Source: Hibiscus mutabilis (taxonomy: Eukaryota; Streptophyta; Magnoliopsida; Malvales; Malvaceae). Taken from it: a stretch of DNA of 64,000 bases. Numbering within the stretch: position 1 is the stretch's first letter; every line of letters starts with the position of its first letter. The translations under genes were made by a program, and so were the position numbers. This document shows, one piece after another, positions 34,526 through 48,239 of the stretch. Location of the stretch: assembly GCA_019671005.1 (NCBI GenBank), contig CM033733.1, positions 1,364,001 to 1,428,000 on the forward strand. Direction: 5' to 3'. Below the pieces are notes generated by a model, which did no database searches, was not told the origin of the DNA, and was given only the letters and a program-made list of their open reading frames with translations.

Positions 34526-35035
34526 AATGAAATTGAGTTTATGTTTGTTTATTTATTTTTGGAGGTATTATGTTCGGTTTGTGTTTATTTAAAATTTTAA
34601 AATTATGTTCGTGTTCGTTTATTTATTTTTAAAGGTGTTCGTATTCGTTCGTTTAATGTTCGTGAATATGTTCGTTTATATGTTCGCAAACATGTTCGTT
34701 GAAGAAAATTGTAAAATTATGGCACTGGTCCTAAGCTTCTCAGGCTTTATAGTTTGAACTCAAAAATTCACAATGTGTTCAATTAGTCCCTAACTTTACC
34801 AATATTTAAAATATAAAAATTAAAAGGTGGTAAACGAGCTAATAAACAAGGTTATAAATGAGCTTGTTCGTGAACATAAATGAATCGAACACATATTTAT
34901 TCGTGTTCGTTTATTTATTAAATCAACATAAAAAATTTGTTCATGTTCGTTTATTTAGCTTAATAAACGACCATAAATTAACATTATACGAATATTTCAC
35001 GAACATTTCGTCAAACGATATGTTCATTTATACCC
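34526..35035. repeat. TGTTCGTTTA-rich dispersed repeat, second copy of the palindrome family
   Basis: Words such as TGTTCGTGTTCGTTTATTTA, GTTCGTTTAATGTTCGTGAA and GAGCTTGTTCGTGAACATAA match the arms of the palindrome at 12374-13183. They fall into two blocks (34535-34705 and 34850-35030) separated by about 145 unrelated bases. The arrangement is too degenerate to give exact ends. Confidence 0.65.
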
Positions 35036-35802
35036 TAATTCCATGTTGTAAATTTAACCAGCGATGGTAGATAATGTGGACCAGAAAAGATCATACTCCT
35101 TCAAATTTTGGGAAAATTTAATTTTAATCTCTCAAAATTTTTAATTCGGTCCCTCAAAAAATTTAGAAATTCACATTGAGCTTTATTTTGTGGAATAATT
35201 TTAATTAAATCCCCTCCCATATTTTTTTAAAAGTTCTTATTAAGACCCTCAAAATCATTAAAAATTTTGGTTAGATCCTATATTTTAAAAGAAATATGTA
35301 AATTAAACCCTTCAATTTTTGAAAATTTTGGTTTAGGACTATTTTTTAAAAAAAATTAAAATGACCCCAAACTCTTTTATCATATTAATTTTATTCTTAT
35401 TTAATAAATTTAGCACTTAATTTTTTAAAATCATTACTTAAAAAAAATGATGATTAAGCAAATACATATTGTAGCTCGTGCATACTTTGTGTTTACAAGA
35501 CACTATTTATTTTATATATCATATTAACAAAATATTTTAAATTATATAAATATATAAAAAATCAAACAACTATTTGAAGCACTCAAATGAAATACACTGA
35601 CTTTTCATCTTTTTGATGCATTTTTAACGTGACAATGCTTGAGGGAAAAATTGTACTATCGATTTGAAAAAGAAAAAAAATTAACATGCATCACAAAAAT
35701 AAAGAATTTCTTCGATCTCAAACTTTTAAACTGGAAGCAAAGCTTTTCTCATGCTATTTTTTTTCTCTTTCAACAAGACTCGAATCTAACATCTTATTTA
35801 AG
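35036..35802. repeat. AT-rich DNA with degenerate CCTCAAAATTTTT tandem words
   Basis: Between 35120 and 35380 the phrase CCTCAAAATTTTT and its variants recur at roughly 60-base spacing, separated by AATTAAATCC-like words. This resembles degenerate LTR or minisatellite sequence. The remainder holds nothing recognisable. Confidence 0.4.
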
Positions 35803-36053
35803 CAGTGGCGGAGCCATATGTAGTTTAGGGGGTTAATTGACCCCACTTGATTTGTTGTGGTATAAGAATTTCAAAGAGTTAAATTGAGTTTTCAAGGAGT
35901 CAGTGTACCACTTTTCATAAAAATTTTAGAATTGACCCAACTTAATTTGTTTGAGTATGAGGTCAACAATATTTATATTGTAGAGGTATCAAAATCCTCA
36001 TACTCCAAAGTTTACTCTGACCATACTATATGATAATCCTGACTCTGCCACTG
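35803..36053. mobile_element. Second hAT-type MITE with exact 8-base target duplication
   Basis: The ends CAGTGGCGGAGCCA (35803-35816) and TGACTCTGCCACTG (36040-36053) are reverse complements at 12 of 14 positions. The 8 bases TATTTAAG flank both sides (35795-35802 and 36054-36061). This is a non-autonomous hAT copy of 251 bases with termini related to, but different from, the element at 15511. Confidence 0.93.
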
Positions 36054-38979
36054 TATTTAAGATAGATTAATCTCTTTATCATTCGACTTAACATGCATTA
36101 ACATATATTGAAATCCGAAACTTAAATCCGTTGGATTCCGATATATGAATTAACTAAATAACTTAGACTTTAAATCTAACCTATATTAAATTTGAAAGGA
36201 ATGGCTAGTCATCGGAAGATAAGGCAATAAAAGAAAATGAGTGAATTTAAAGTATAACATCCAACAATGTGTTTGCTGATTAATATGCAAACATTAGGTC
36301 CAAAATTAAGTCCTTGTTTTGACAACCATATGATACTGACTTTGATTAGTATATATTTCAATTTTCAATTAATTATTGGTCCAACATGCATGTGATTCCC
36401 TCTTTTTTATATTCTAAATTTCAAATAAAAAAAGTCGATTGAAGATTAATTCAATTGATTACAATGTAGTATTTGTTTAAATAAAGTCTTAATCCCTTGA
36501 CAATGCACACACACTTTGCAGATATTACGATTGAACCCGAGTCTCTTAGGATAAATATCATCTAATTTTCTACTATGACCACCGGTTAAGAATTTAGATT
36601 AATATAAAAAATAATATGTTATCGTATAGTTGTATAGGTTAAGGAATTCATTTTGAACAAATAAAATGTACTTTTCAATTCCCTTCTAGATCTCTTTGAT
36701 TTGGTTATTGTTGGGTGAGAAAAGACTTCCATAATAAAAAAGAATCGCTAAAGATGCAACTAAGATTATTTTTTTATTTAACTGTCGGTATTTAATTTAT
36801 TAGTCGATCAATCTAGATTAGTCAATCAATGATTTAGATACCGATGATTAAACAACAAAATGACTAATGTTTAAATTTTCTTTTATCATTTTATTTGAGT
36901 ATAAAATAGTCTTTGTGTTCGATTTCAAATATGAATAACTCGTGTACACTTATAAATTAAACTGTTCAAATTTAGATCATTTAAGTGAAACACGTCATCT
37001 TTATCAATGATGTTTTAATTTGTATACACATTTATATGCATGGAATCATTCCTTGGAGTTGAAGATTTATATATAGGTCCGACTTTGGTCAGACATTAAT
37101 TCGGGAAAGTTAATGTGGCCGGTTCCTTGTGCAGTTGTGAGCATCTCTTGTGTGTCGCAGTCGAGTGTGAAAGCTACGACCGGAATTTAATTGGTCCAAG
37201 CGGCGGCTATATTTTTATTTTTTTAATAATAACAACTTAATTTTATTAAAAAATTATAAAATATTATAAATATGATAATCTAAAAGAAAGAATAATAGAG
37301 ATTAGTCTACCAAAATCTCATACAAAAATCTAAAAGTGTAAAAAAAATAAATATTTTCATAGAGATTTGCATACTGTTAAAATTCAGAAGCCTTTCTGAA
37401 TTTTCTTGTCTGTCTAAATAGACGTATTACGGGATAAAAAATGAGTGATGAGCGAGTCAAATTATCAGGCAGATTACTCAGTTACTCAGGACTGATTATA
37501 TCGGCAAACAACCATTAACCAAGTGAGGATCTTTCTATGACCATCGACATAATCATAATTAAAAATTAACATCGAGAAATTTTTTATACAAGCACCAAAA
37601 GACCACTAAAATATACTGAAAATCATGCCAAATTATTCAATCAATGCTACCAAATTATTTGTTGTCACAATATTAATGTGAAGGAAGGTGCAATAGCAGC
37701 AGAATAAGGTTTCGTTGTTTCAAGTAGTGTCAGATATTTCCAGGATTGCCGTTGTGGGTAATTATCATAGATTTAAATTGTGAATGCAATCGTATTTTTT
37801 ATCACACTATTTTATTACGATTGCGGACAATAACAGATATATTGAGATTATTGCCGATCACTATCTTTTGTAATGACAATTTTTGACAGTGTCGTTATTG
37901 TTTACGATAGTGAATCACTATTTTAATCCCTTATAATTACATCAATCAAATCTGGTAACAAAGCATGGCAAGATTACGGCTTAAACCTATCCTCAAGGGA
38001 ATTTTTTGTACTGCATTCGGAAACTCAAATAACCCGAATTCAACCTAGCGTAACCTGTAGAAGTCAATAATCTGATTTAAAAATAACCCAAACTTATGGT
38101 GTGATTCGAATCTGAAACAATCTAATATGACTGATTAACAAACTAGAATGATCCAAACACGAAAACTAATTGAATTTGAAATTAGCCAAAACATTTAAAA
38201 TCAAAATTAAAGTGATCCCTAATCAACCCTGACTTATCCAATTGACTTGGATCTGTGGTAGAGCTGCAGCTTTTGTGTTTATGTGCTAATTTCTCCATCA
38301 TTGGCAGGGAAGGTTTAAGTCCAATGGGCCTGGATTTCCCTTATCAATAAAGGAAGGAAGGAGAGAGAATAATTAGATAGGCTATATAAATTACGAATAG
38401 AATCCGTTTGTCCTTTTTTTATACACATGATATAAAATAATTGATGGGACATATAAATGAGTATAGAAAAAGGCCAGACGAATTTTGTTTATAAATTAAT
38501 GCAGAAAGAAGAAATTAATCCTATAACACCTTAGGGCTCGAATTTAAAAGAGAGATCATGTTTGATGCAAAGAAATTAAAGATATTTGAATTTGACACCT
38601 TAGGGCTAACAAAATTAATTCTAAACAACAATTGAAATTGACAATTAGACAAAATTAAATTTGTATTTTTTGATTGTTTGAAATCGAACTCAAAACCTAA
38701 TATTAATCGAAATTAAATCAACACTATTTGAGAACATATTACATAATTGTATTTTATACATTAAATTACACTTGTCATCGCTGTTAATTGATGCCTTTTA
38801 GGAGTTAGCGATGTTGATATATTGTGATTTGATTAGTAGTAAAAATATTAAAATTAGGATTATGTTTCTTTCAAAGGAATATATATATATATAATGGTGT
38901 GAAATTAAATTTTTTTCATATCATAGATGAAAGTCACATCACTTTTATTTACTAACAAACGTTTGATGAGTGATAAGAC
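36054..38979. other. Gene-free AT-rich DNA
   Basis: No coding frame, LTR end or clear inverted repeat was found in nearly 3 kb. Slightly GC-richer segments at 37100-37210 and 38250-38330 gave no peptide I recognise. The phrase CACCTTAGGGCT occurs twice (38527 and 38601) and a TA microsatellite lies at 38879-38895. A low-copy gene remnant too degenerate to see by eye is possible. Confidence 0.35.
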
Positions 38980-41900
38980 TGTAGCGACGTTTTGAAAAAT
39001 CACTAGGTGTTCTCTCGCTTTTAAAAAATATTTAATGGGGAAAATTTTGTATTTTTAATGAAAACAAAAGAGCTGTTATCGGTCACTCGGATAAGATAGA
39101 CCGAACACCGAAAAAACGAAAATCAGAGATTCTAAGTTCGGGAGTCGGTTACGAGTGGGGAATGGTTCGCACCCCACCACGCCCCAAAATCGGTACCTAA
39201 GGGTTCGTATCACATTTAACTAAGAAAAATTTAAATTCGAATCTAACTTAATTAATAATTTCTAAAAATGCATGAATGCATGGTCATACAATTCGAACAA
39301 CCTAACTCGCAACCCACGATAACCAAAGGAGATGGCGCTCGAAGACTCGGGACGAGACTCCCACTAGGATATCAAGGTCTCGAGTACTAAACTAGACTAA
39401 TAAATAAATATGGCATTTTAGTATGCATGAACAAATCAAATGCTAACATAAATAAAACATAGGCAAAAATAAACAAGCATGCATATAAATATAAACGAAC
39501 ATGAATAAATATAAACGCATGAATATTAAACATGAATAGCATTCAAGAGATGAATATACACGTACATGTATTAAGATATAAGAACTATGCATATATATAC
39601 ATTACATAATATATAATATATATAATAGGGTAGATACTGGAAACAGTATATAAAAATATATATACAAACTATAAATTAACATATTACTATAGGAAAAAGA
39701 AAAAAAACGCTGTAGTATATATATATATATATGAAGCAAAACGAAGACAATATATGTATGTATTATAATAATAATATATATAAACTGTTATATACCAATA
39801 TATATGTACATATGTTAACTATACATATATATACAATATACGGTTTGAAGCAAATTTTGTATATACGCATATACTTTACATTATATTATATTTAATAAAA
39901 AAAAACAAAACAACTTATAAAGCATACACCACCTAAAATCAACAAATAAGGGCTGTAATTTAAAGAAATTAAAATACAAAGCTAAAAATAAAAAATGCAT
40001 GAGGACAGGGGAAACAGGGAAATATACCATTGGAAATCGGACTGTAACTAAAAAAAGACGAAATTGAAAAGATTTTAGAAATTACAGGGACACTGAGCAT
40101 GGTTTAAAAAGGCGGAAGGGCTAATAACGTTATTGCAAAATTACGGAGTGGCTTAAGGGTAATAAAACCATTTTTTATACGATCTACCTCTAAAAAAGGA
40201 TGAGATTGAAAATTTTTAATAACTTAAAAGGACTACCGGGACAATAAAAGAAGGCAGAAAGACCTCCATGTGTGATTATGGAGACGCGGAGGGTTTTAAA
40301 ATACAAATAACCCGTTTTTAAATTTTACTAGAGTATAAAACATATTCTAAAATCAACTCAGACCCCTTTTCCATTTTAAAAACCAAACCCCAAAAAAGAA
40401 TTCTTAAGCTCTCTGAAAACATGGTTGAACACCGCCGTGTTATCAATCTGAATCTAGGAATAACTCAGATTCCGACCAACCTCCCCATATCAGCCACCAC
40501 AGACCGTCGTAGGCCGCCGTTCGTCGACGCCGACGAACCTCAAATCAAAACATAAAACGCCTCCCTTTCCTTCTAAAATCAGATCTGAAACTTGTTTCTT
40601 TGAAATAAGCCCCATTTTTTACTCAAATCTGAAAAAACCGGGACCTTTTTCTCTTTTTTTGAAAACACAAAGCCATCCTAAATCCCTAGTCGATTCACCT
40701 TATATGGCATCGATGGTCGAGGGTTTGTACTGGTAAGGGAGGCTCGTCCATCATCGGAACCCATAGGATAGACGAGAAGCTTAAACGACGAGAAGGTATA
40801 ACCCTAAATCCTAAACTTTTTGAATAAATACATTGAAAAAGAAAATAATTATCTCGAAAATGCTAATTTTATCCGTTCTTTATTTATTCGAATTTGATTT
40901 TGCATATACGTGTGAATATTGAATCCATAAAAATAAAAAAACATGTATAAACCCAAAACATAAAAAGGGGCAGTCCATTAAATAAAGTGTCCAATTACAA
41001 GGTCCAATTCGGCCCTACATTTGAGAAACCCTAGTTCCATGCACAGCCAGCCCATGGCCGTTGGATTACTCCTTGATCCAATGGTCCAGATTAGAGCTCA
41101 AAAACCCTAGCCTCACTCCATTGTACCGCACAAGCTCACACATTGAATCCAATGGCGATCAACGTTCCATATGGCTTGAGGGAGGGAACACTCGGATCAC
41201 CACTCACGCACGGTCTTCACGCGCTCAACGCTACAGCTTTTGCTTGGCCTTTTATCTCCTTCGATCAAAATTACATCTAACGTCGGTAGCCACGCTCTGC
41301 AATAGCCGCTGCTGTGCTCGCCCGTTCCTCGTTTGATCGTGCTATACAAGCAATGAAAAGAGGGGTTAATTACTGAGTCAAACAAAACAAGAAGGAGATC
41401 GCTAAATTCAACCAAGCAAATCGGGCAAGAATCAACTATAAATAAGGGAAGAATCAACTCCAAATCAGGCAACAAGAATCACTAGGATATTATGGTTTTC
41501 AATTGTAATCCGGGAAAGGATTTTTTCCCTTGTTTATACACATGTAAACGGCTATAAAAAGCCATGAATCTCAATAGTTGTAACAAACGAATTCAGAAGT
41601 AATAACAAGCATTCAGGAAAATTTTTGAGGTAATCTATACTGAAATTTTGTGTTATTTCTTTTTCACATATTTTTGTGTTCTTGTTTGAATCAAAGAGAA
41701 AGGGGCATGGGTCATTACCGATCATTAGAGGAAGAGGAGCCATTGTGGGAGGAGACCACCATTATCACGTTGAGAGCGGAAGCCGAGACTGGACGAAGTT
41801 GCCATGAGCAGGCCATCGTTGGAGTTGATCCGCGGCAGCCGTCGTGGAGGCAAGTGGCGGCACACGGCCCAATTTTGGGCATAGAGTGTGGTGTTCTTCA

Positions 41901-42977
41901 TTTTTATGAAGAACACTAAGAACATTTCAGAGGATATTAAAGTGGGCTGTTTGATCCCTTTGGCTAAAGGGAAAAGAAATGGTTTCTGTTTATGAGTTTT
42001 GGCCTTTATACTCGACCCTCGAAATGACATGGAATCGACCCGCGCCCTTCTTCCGTCCAATTTGCACTATGGCCCCACTGTTTGCAATTTCTTCACTCTA
42101 GTCATTTTTTAAAAATTTAATTCTTACTTCATACAATTTAATCCTTTTGCATGCTTTATTCCTCCCAATTGTGTTGTTTAATTTACTTATCTTTTATGCT
42201 ATTTGACATACTAAAATTTTAGGGTAAATAGATACTAAAAGTTAATAATGTGACTTCCTTTTAATAAAGATTATATAAGATAATTTAAAGTAAGCACTTT
42301 TAGGCTAGATTATTTAAATGTATATAAATATGTTATGGTCACTTAAATTTAATTGTAGGCTTTTAATAATGTATAGTGATTAATACCATAAGTTTAGGTT
42401 TCCTGAAATAATATATTCTTTTAACTAACTTGGTAATCCCTTTTAGAAAATTTAACATAGCCTTAATTAAAATTTGCCAAGTTGAGCATTTTTAGGATTA
42501 ATTCTCTAAACATTCATTAATTAAAATTCTAGGTTTTAGGGATTAATAAAAAGGACAAATAAAATGTCATTCAAACAAGGTTTTCTTGCTTTATGAAAAC
42601 GGAATATTTTCTCAAGTAGGGTTAATTCGGTCTTCCCCTAGCAGTTGAGGAACAGTCGAAACTCCTATGCGAGACTATATTTTTGGATTTTAAGGATTAA
42701 TGCCTTAATCCCCTTGTGTCTAAAATGGACTGGGATTTCCTCAACTGTGAGCAAATTTGCGTCACTTTTAGAACTTTGTGGATTTTTACTTTAATCTTTG
42801 CACGCATTCATCCGGGTTACCATGGAAAATATTAGTGATCAAGTAAGACGTCGTTCTGCGGGCGTGATGAGGGTGCTAATCCTTCCCCATACGTAACTGT
42901 GCCCCCGAACCCTTGAGATTTCATAAACTCTGGTTTGTTCTTAGGTTTCCGATCCTCCTAATATAATAAAAAAGACC
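38980..42977 (+). repeat. 5' LTR of the Tat/Ogre-type element
   Basis: It starts TGTAGCGACG and ends shortly before the primer-binding-like GACTCCGCTGGGGA. Near the start (39136-39185) is GTTCGGGAGTCGGTTACGAG followed by GCACCCCACCACGCCCC. Near the end (42858-42911) is the approximate reverse complement (GGGCGTGATGAGGGTGCTAA, then TAACTGTGCCCCCGAACC). A TATA box (TATAAAAA, 41553-41560) lies in the part shared with the 3' LTR. TA-rich microsatellite sequence fills 39540-39900. The left edge is judged from the TG start and the motif order only, because the 3' copy lacks this part. Confidence 0.65.
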
Positions 42978-43639
42978 GATGACGACTCCGCTGGGGATAT
43001 TTTAAGTGGGCACAACTTTTACTTGATCACGAGTTATTTTGCTTGGTAGTCCATTGCATTTTTGTGTGTGCATTTTTTGGTGTATTTAATTGTTTGCATC
43101 ATAACATAAGTCATCTACCCGGGCTTTATCCAACTTAAATGGGAGAATAGTTGCTATGCTTTCGTGAGTAACTCTCCGCATGGGCTAGTGAAAAACTTCT
43201 GGGGTCCAGAGTACACATGCTTTCATAAGTAACCATCTGCACAGGCATAGTGGAAATGCATCCCCTCGAACAGTGTTCGATCCTCAAACCTGCGATGGGC
43301 CATGATCGAACATCTTATCCGCCTTAGTAGGGGTAAGGGCGGTTCGAGAACCTTTTTAGATCCAAGCCCACATGTTTGAGAATCTAAGAAAACCACCCTG
43401 TTAGAGCCATGTGGAAAGTCATAGAGGACTAGAATGCATGCGGTTAGGGTTTACTTTTTTCCTTGAATTTATAATTTATTATTATGTACTAACAATTTTC
43501 TCTCCTTGTTTGTATTTTTATAGAGCATACATCGCATTGCATTTTGTTGATATTCTGAAGTACCGGTCAGTAAGAGATCATGAGTGTTCGGGTTGCATTA
43601 TCCAATTTCGAGGTCTTTTATTCAAATACCGACTTCAAA

Positions 43640-44556
43640 AATGAGTCCTTAGAGCTTCAGCGCTAGTATGGAGACAGTGTGTGGAAGGAAACCATTGTAG
43701 ATCTGTTAAAGCAAGTGCATATGAGTTTGCCTTAGAATTATTTATCGGGACTGGTTACTATTTGGGAGAGCTTAGAGGCCCAAGACCAATACATATTCAC
43801 TAAGAAGTATGGAGACATAGACCTTCTGCTTGGAGTAGAGATAGACGAGCCCATAGTTCTAGCAGTTGTCGAGTTTTGAGATCTAGCCTATCGTTGCTTC
43901 ATCTTCAATCAAGAAGACATGACCCTTCACCATAGAAGAGTATATGGTTTTGTTGCGCCTAGAATCAGAAAAGCCCAACAAGATATATTGGAATAAGAAG
44001 AATTCCCATTACCGAAAGAAATTTGCCAAGCTTGCTAGTCCAGATGTGAAAGAGGTAGATGCCCATCTTGTAGAAGAGAACAAGAACCCCTGTTTCACTT
44101 GGGAGTTTATTTATGCCCAGTTCATGAAGGACGTAAAGCATGAAAGGGTCATCGATTTACTTGCCTTGGTCATCTACGGACTGGTGATCTTCTCTAAAGT
44201 TTTGGGGCATGTTAAGATAACCTTGGTTGATTTGTTAACCCAGAAGAACGTGAATCTTATTTTGGCCATCTTGGTAGAAACCTTCAAGTCCCTGAACTTT
44301 TATCGAGCTTGCAAGAGAGGTCGTTTCACCGGATGCTCACAACTCTTCTACTTATGGCCACGAAGCTATTTTTGGTACAATGAAAATATAAGAAAACACC
44401 CGAATTCTCGAGACTTGATCCCGATCAGAGAAGTTACCAGGAAGTGATGGCAACAAAATAAAAAGCGAGAGCAATGGGTGACATTCTTCCAAAATCTTTT
44501 CGACGATGATGTGACGTGAAGAGCCCCATGGATATATTCGATGTCGATCCTATACA
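43640..44556 (+). pseudogene. Gag-like region of the Tat/Ogre-type element
   Basis: Across frames the peptides KYGDIDLLLGVEIDEP, DLAYRCFIFNQEDMTLH, HPNSRDLIPIREV and VIDLLALVIYGLVIFSKVL followed by FKSLNFYRACKRGRFTGCSQ match a conserved plant domain I know from cotton-type Tat polyproteins. A stop sits at about 43878 and TGA at about 44515. The frame DDDVT-stop-RAPWIYSMSILYM ends where TGTAATACCCC begins at 44557. The usual continuation of the protein is absent, so the nested insertion or a deletion removed it. Confidence 0.7.
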
Positions 44557-46430
44557 TGTAATACCCCAAAAATTAGCCTAGAAGAATGTTATATCTTGGT
44601 CCCAAATCAATTGTAATTTTGTCACCTAATAGATTAAATAAGTGATTAAGGACTATTATGAATAAATACAAACGGTGAATGACTAATTGTAAGATTGACC
44701 AAATTGATCATTAAAAGAAAATTTTGTTTTGCATGGTGAACTTTCATTTAGTTGAGGATTTGCACATTTGTCATGTTAATGGGAGGCTAGGTAGAGGTGA
44801 GAGGGTTCGGTCATGATTTCAACAAGGGAAGAATCATTTTCTTCCTTGGTTTTCATCCGAAACAAATTGAGAGAAGAGAGAAAGAGTGAAAATTTTTATC
44901 ACTTGATGAACTAGCTAAACTCTTGGGCAAATTCTTGAAATCCATGCGTGTAGTTTGGAGAAAAAGGTGGCATGTTTTTCCTTTTTACCCTCTTTCAAGT
45001 TAAATTGCTAGATAACTTCTAAAATCTTTGGTTTTATTGGTGGATATATGCATGAATTCTTATGTCTATAAGTTTTGTAAAATAGTAAGATTGCTATGTG
45101 GCTTGAAATTGAATAATAAGTTAGTTTGAGATTTTGGGTATAATCGAATATTGACTAGTTGGAGATTTTGGTACGATTAAATGATGTTCATGCATAAATA
45201 CTAATGTTTGAATTGTTAGAGTTTGGAACCTATAATTATGAATTTTTAGGATTTGGTCGAACTATATATATATACATTGATTTTTGCTAATATTCCATGA
45301 AATGTGTAATATGATGAGATAAAAACATATGTTTAAAAGTTGTCATGTTCTATGTACATTTGAATAATTGGATTGTTTTTGATTGAAATATGCATATGAT
45401 AGAAATCTGTCCAATTTTGATGTATATAGGTTGAGAATAGACTGTTTATTGGGAATGAAAATACACATGTGTGTATCGCTCTGTTTTGCATATAAATGAA
45501 CGTAATTGGATTGTTTGAAACATAAATAATGCACAAGGACTGTTTTGGTGAAAATGTGGACTGTTTATATGAATAAGAACAAATTATGAGGCTGTCTATG
45601 AAAGTATAAATGTGTATACAAGTAAATTTAGGGGATGTTTTATGTGTCTAAATATGAAGTGGACAGTTTTGTTGTATTCATAGTGTAAATGCATGTTTAA
45701 GCAAATTAAGGGTATATAGATACATTTGGAAATTTACTTTGATGTGTATATATGTACACATAATTAATTTGGACAGTTTGGTTGAATGTATGTGTGTGTA
45801 TTTGTGATTGAGTAGTTAACTAAATGAGTGTTAAATCGGGTTCTAATATATGAATACACATTTTGTTATATCTAGACACACAAGATTGTAAAGGTGGAAA
45901 GGCAAATGTAGATCACTTAGGAGATAAGCAAAAGGGAGTTGTTGTACGGGAACAAAGTTAGCACAGAACGAAATGTGAGTGTAATTTAAAGTCTCGGGAT
46001 AGAGTGAAACTACCCCGAGCATATTTATTTTACTTTAATTAATTTTATTTGCTCTTAAAATTAAATGGTGCTAATATGACTAAGCTTGGATATAAGGTAA
46101 GTACCCTATTGAAAAAGTACTTTATGATATGATATGAAAATTTGGTTGAATTTCTATGCATATAAATGTACATGTGTATAAACTGGACATGTTAAGATTT
46201 AAGCTTTATTGTAAGTAAAAGAAATTTGAAGCTATACTTACCTTTAGAATGAATACCGACGAACTATGTTCACTTATTACGTCCTTATTCGAATGAATCA
46301 AGTGGTTGATCTTGTTATGTTATATGAAATAAGCCTTGGTGGCATGTTAATAAGCTCATGGAGCAATGCTCATATATAATGAGAAGTTCACATGAGGTGA
46401 ATATATATATATATAATCAAATTGAAAAAA
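44557..46430. mobile_element. Nested LTR-like insertion in the gag-like region
   Basis: At 44557 the coding sequence breaks off at TGTAATACCCC, a typical start of a plant gypsy-type LTR. The following 1.8 kb is AT-rich, has no polyprotein frame and includes repeated GGACTGTTT and GTATATATG words. Element coding resumes at about 46500. The right end was not located and no target duplication was found, so a solo LTR or a truncated element is inferred. Confidence 0.5.
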
Positions 46431-46499
46431 AGGGTAATGAGCTTAATGATATCATGAGAAGGAGTTGTGCTCTCTTGGGTTCTAATAAAAAGGTGATAA

Positions 46500-47785
46500 A
46501 TAGCGTTCTTCTCAAATATTACAAGCCCGTAAAGGAGTCAAAGGTCCAAGAATTTTTAAAAATCCTCGAGCACATGGAGTACAGTGTAGTGGAGCAACTT
46601 CACAAGCTTTCAGTACGCATTTCTATATTATCATTACTGTTAAGCTCCAAAAGGCATCGTGACACTTTGCTTCAAATCCTCAACTAGACTTTCGTGCCAA
46701 AAAAGCTGACAAGCTGGATAGGTTGGCTGGTAACATTGTTGTTGACAATTTCATTTTCTTCAGTGACGAGGAAATTTTAGAAGGAGGAAGGGGATCATAC
46801 AAGGCCCTTCATGTCTCTACCTGCTATAAGGGGCACATATTACCGTGGATCCTCATAAATAACGATTCGTCCTTGAATGTCCTGCCTATGGCCATCTTAA
46901 GGAAGTTTTTGATAGACGATTCTCACATGAAAACATACCAGAACGCAATTAGAGCCTTTGATGGAACCCATAGGGACGTGCTGGGAAAGATAGAAGTCCC
47001 CCTATAGATTTGTCTATCCACCTTTGACATTGATTTTATGATGATGAATATCAGGCCTACATACAGTTACCTTTTAGAACGTCTGTGGATTCATTCTACT
47101 GGTGTTGTTCCTTCTATATTACAATAGAAATTGAAGTTTATGGTCGACGGACAGCTTGTGACCATTGGTTTCGAAAAGGATATCATCGTCTCAGTGTCGA
47201 CTGATGCACCCTACATCGAGATTGATGCGGGGGCATTAGCGTGCTTCTTCAGGTTACTTGGTCTGGTTAGTGCGACTTTTGTCTCAGAAGGAAGCAAGAT
47301 TTGAAGGTCGGGACTATCCAAATATGCGAGAATGCAAGTGAATGAAACTTTAGGCAGAGGTGCCGAAGCAGGAAAAAGATTTGGAAAACATCACCAAGGT
47401 ATATTGTACTCGGTGACCATTGCGAGAAAAAAGACCGATTTGGGCTAAGATTCAAGCCCAATACTGTACAGAGAATGGCCACAATGATAAAGAACCAAGA
47501 GAGAAGAAAAGTAAAATTAAAAGGAGAGGAGCTCGTATGGGACCCGATAACGTTCCCACCCCTTAATTTTACTTTTATTTCAAGGGAATTTGTAAACCCC
47601 GACGTAGCCCAAGCTGGAGAAGAAGAGAATGATATCACCGAGATATTTGGGAATTTGAGCATCAACGCGGTGCTAGAAGAGGATAAAGAGGGTGGATATC
47701 TGCATATGATTCACTCATGTGATGAGCTTAATAATTGGACTACAGAAGATCTTCATGTAGTTTTTAAATCTCTTTTAAAGTAATT
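46500..47785 (+). pseudogene. C-terminal gag and aspartic protease region of the Tat/Ogre-type element
   Basis: QEFLKILEHMEYSVVEQLHK and the following RISILSLLLSSKRHRD are a strongly conserved block of these polyproteins. The protease follows at 46723-47007, ILINNDSSLNVLPMAIL, then HMKTYQNAIRAFDGTHRDVL. The usual active site in this lineage is D-N-G-S; here it reads N-N-D-S-S, so the catalytic aspartate is shifted or lost. Stops lie at about 46685, 47005 and 47125. The region ends with FGNLSINAVLEEDKEG and WTTEDLHVVFKS. Confidence 0.75.
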
Positions 47786-48239
47786 CTCAAAACTAACCCT
47801 ATATTTTAACCAAGAAGCAGTAAGGGATCTTTTATGTAAGGGTATATGCTAAACCATTTGGTTCCCCGTCAATAAAGATGCATTTTTCAATAAACTTTGT
47901 GTGGCAAACATGCATTAACACTAAAACAAAAAAACAAAGACAAAACCCAAGTAAATTATTTATCCTATCATTTTTTACAAACATCGATATATATTTTAGT
48001 TTATTTTCCTTATAGGTTTTCTAATATCAATGGCATAAGCAACCTTGAGTCTGAATCGCAAGTTAATTTCGAACAACCTATGTGTTCAGAAGAAGTTGAA
48101 GACCATGGCGATGAAGTTGAGTATGATGTACCTGACGATTTGTTTTGAGTGATGGAGAGCAAAGAAAAACATATTCTTCCACATAAAGAACGGTTAGAAA
48201 CTTTGAACCTCAAAACTAAAGAAGAAAACGTGAGGTAAA

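Noticed and set aside
41061..41336. Open frame of 91 codons, with a partner frame in the other LTR at 52358
   Set aside because: It lies inside the LTR upstream of its TATA box. The two LTR copies do not preserve the frame.
43411..43644. Open frame of 77 codons
   Set aside because: It lies between the retroelement primer site and its gag region and has no protein resemblance.
45333..45536. Minus-strand frames of 67 and 63 codons
   Set aside because: They are AT-rich frames in the nested LTR-like sequence, with no plausible protein.
47267..47665. Minus-strand open frame of 132 codons
   Set aside because: It lies opposite the recognisable retroelement polyprotein. It is a shadow frame.
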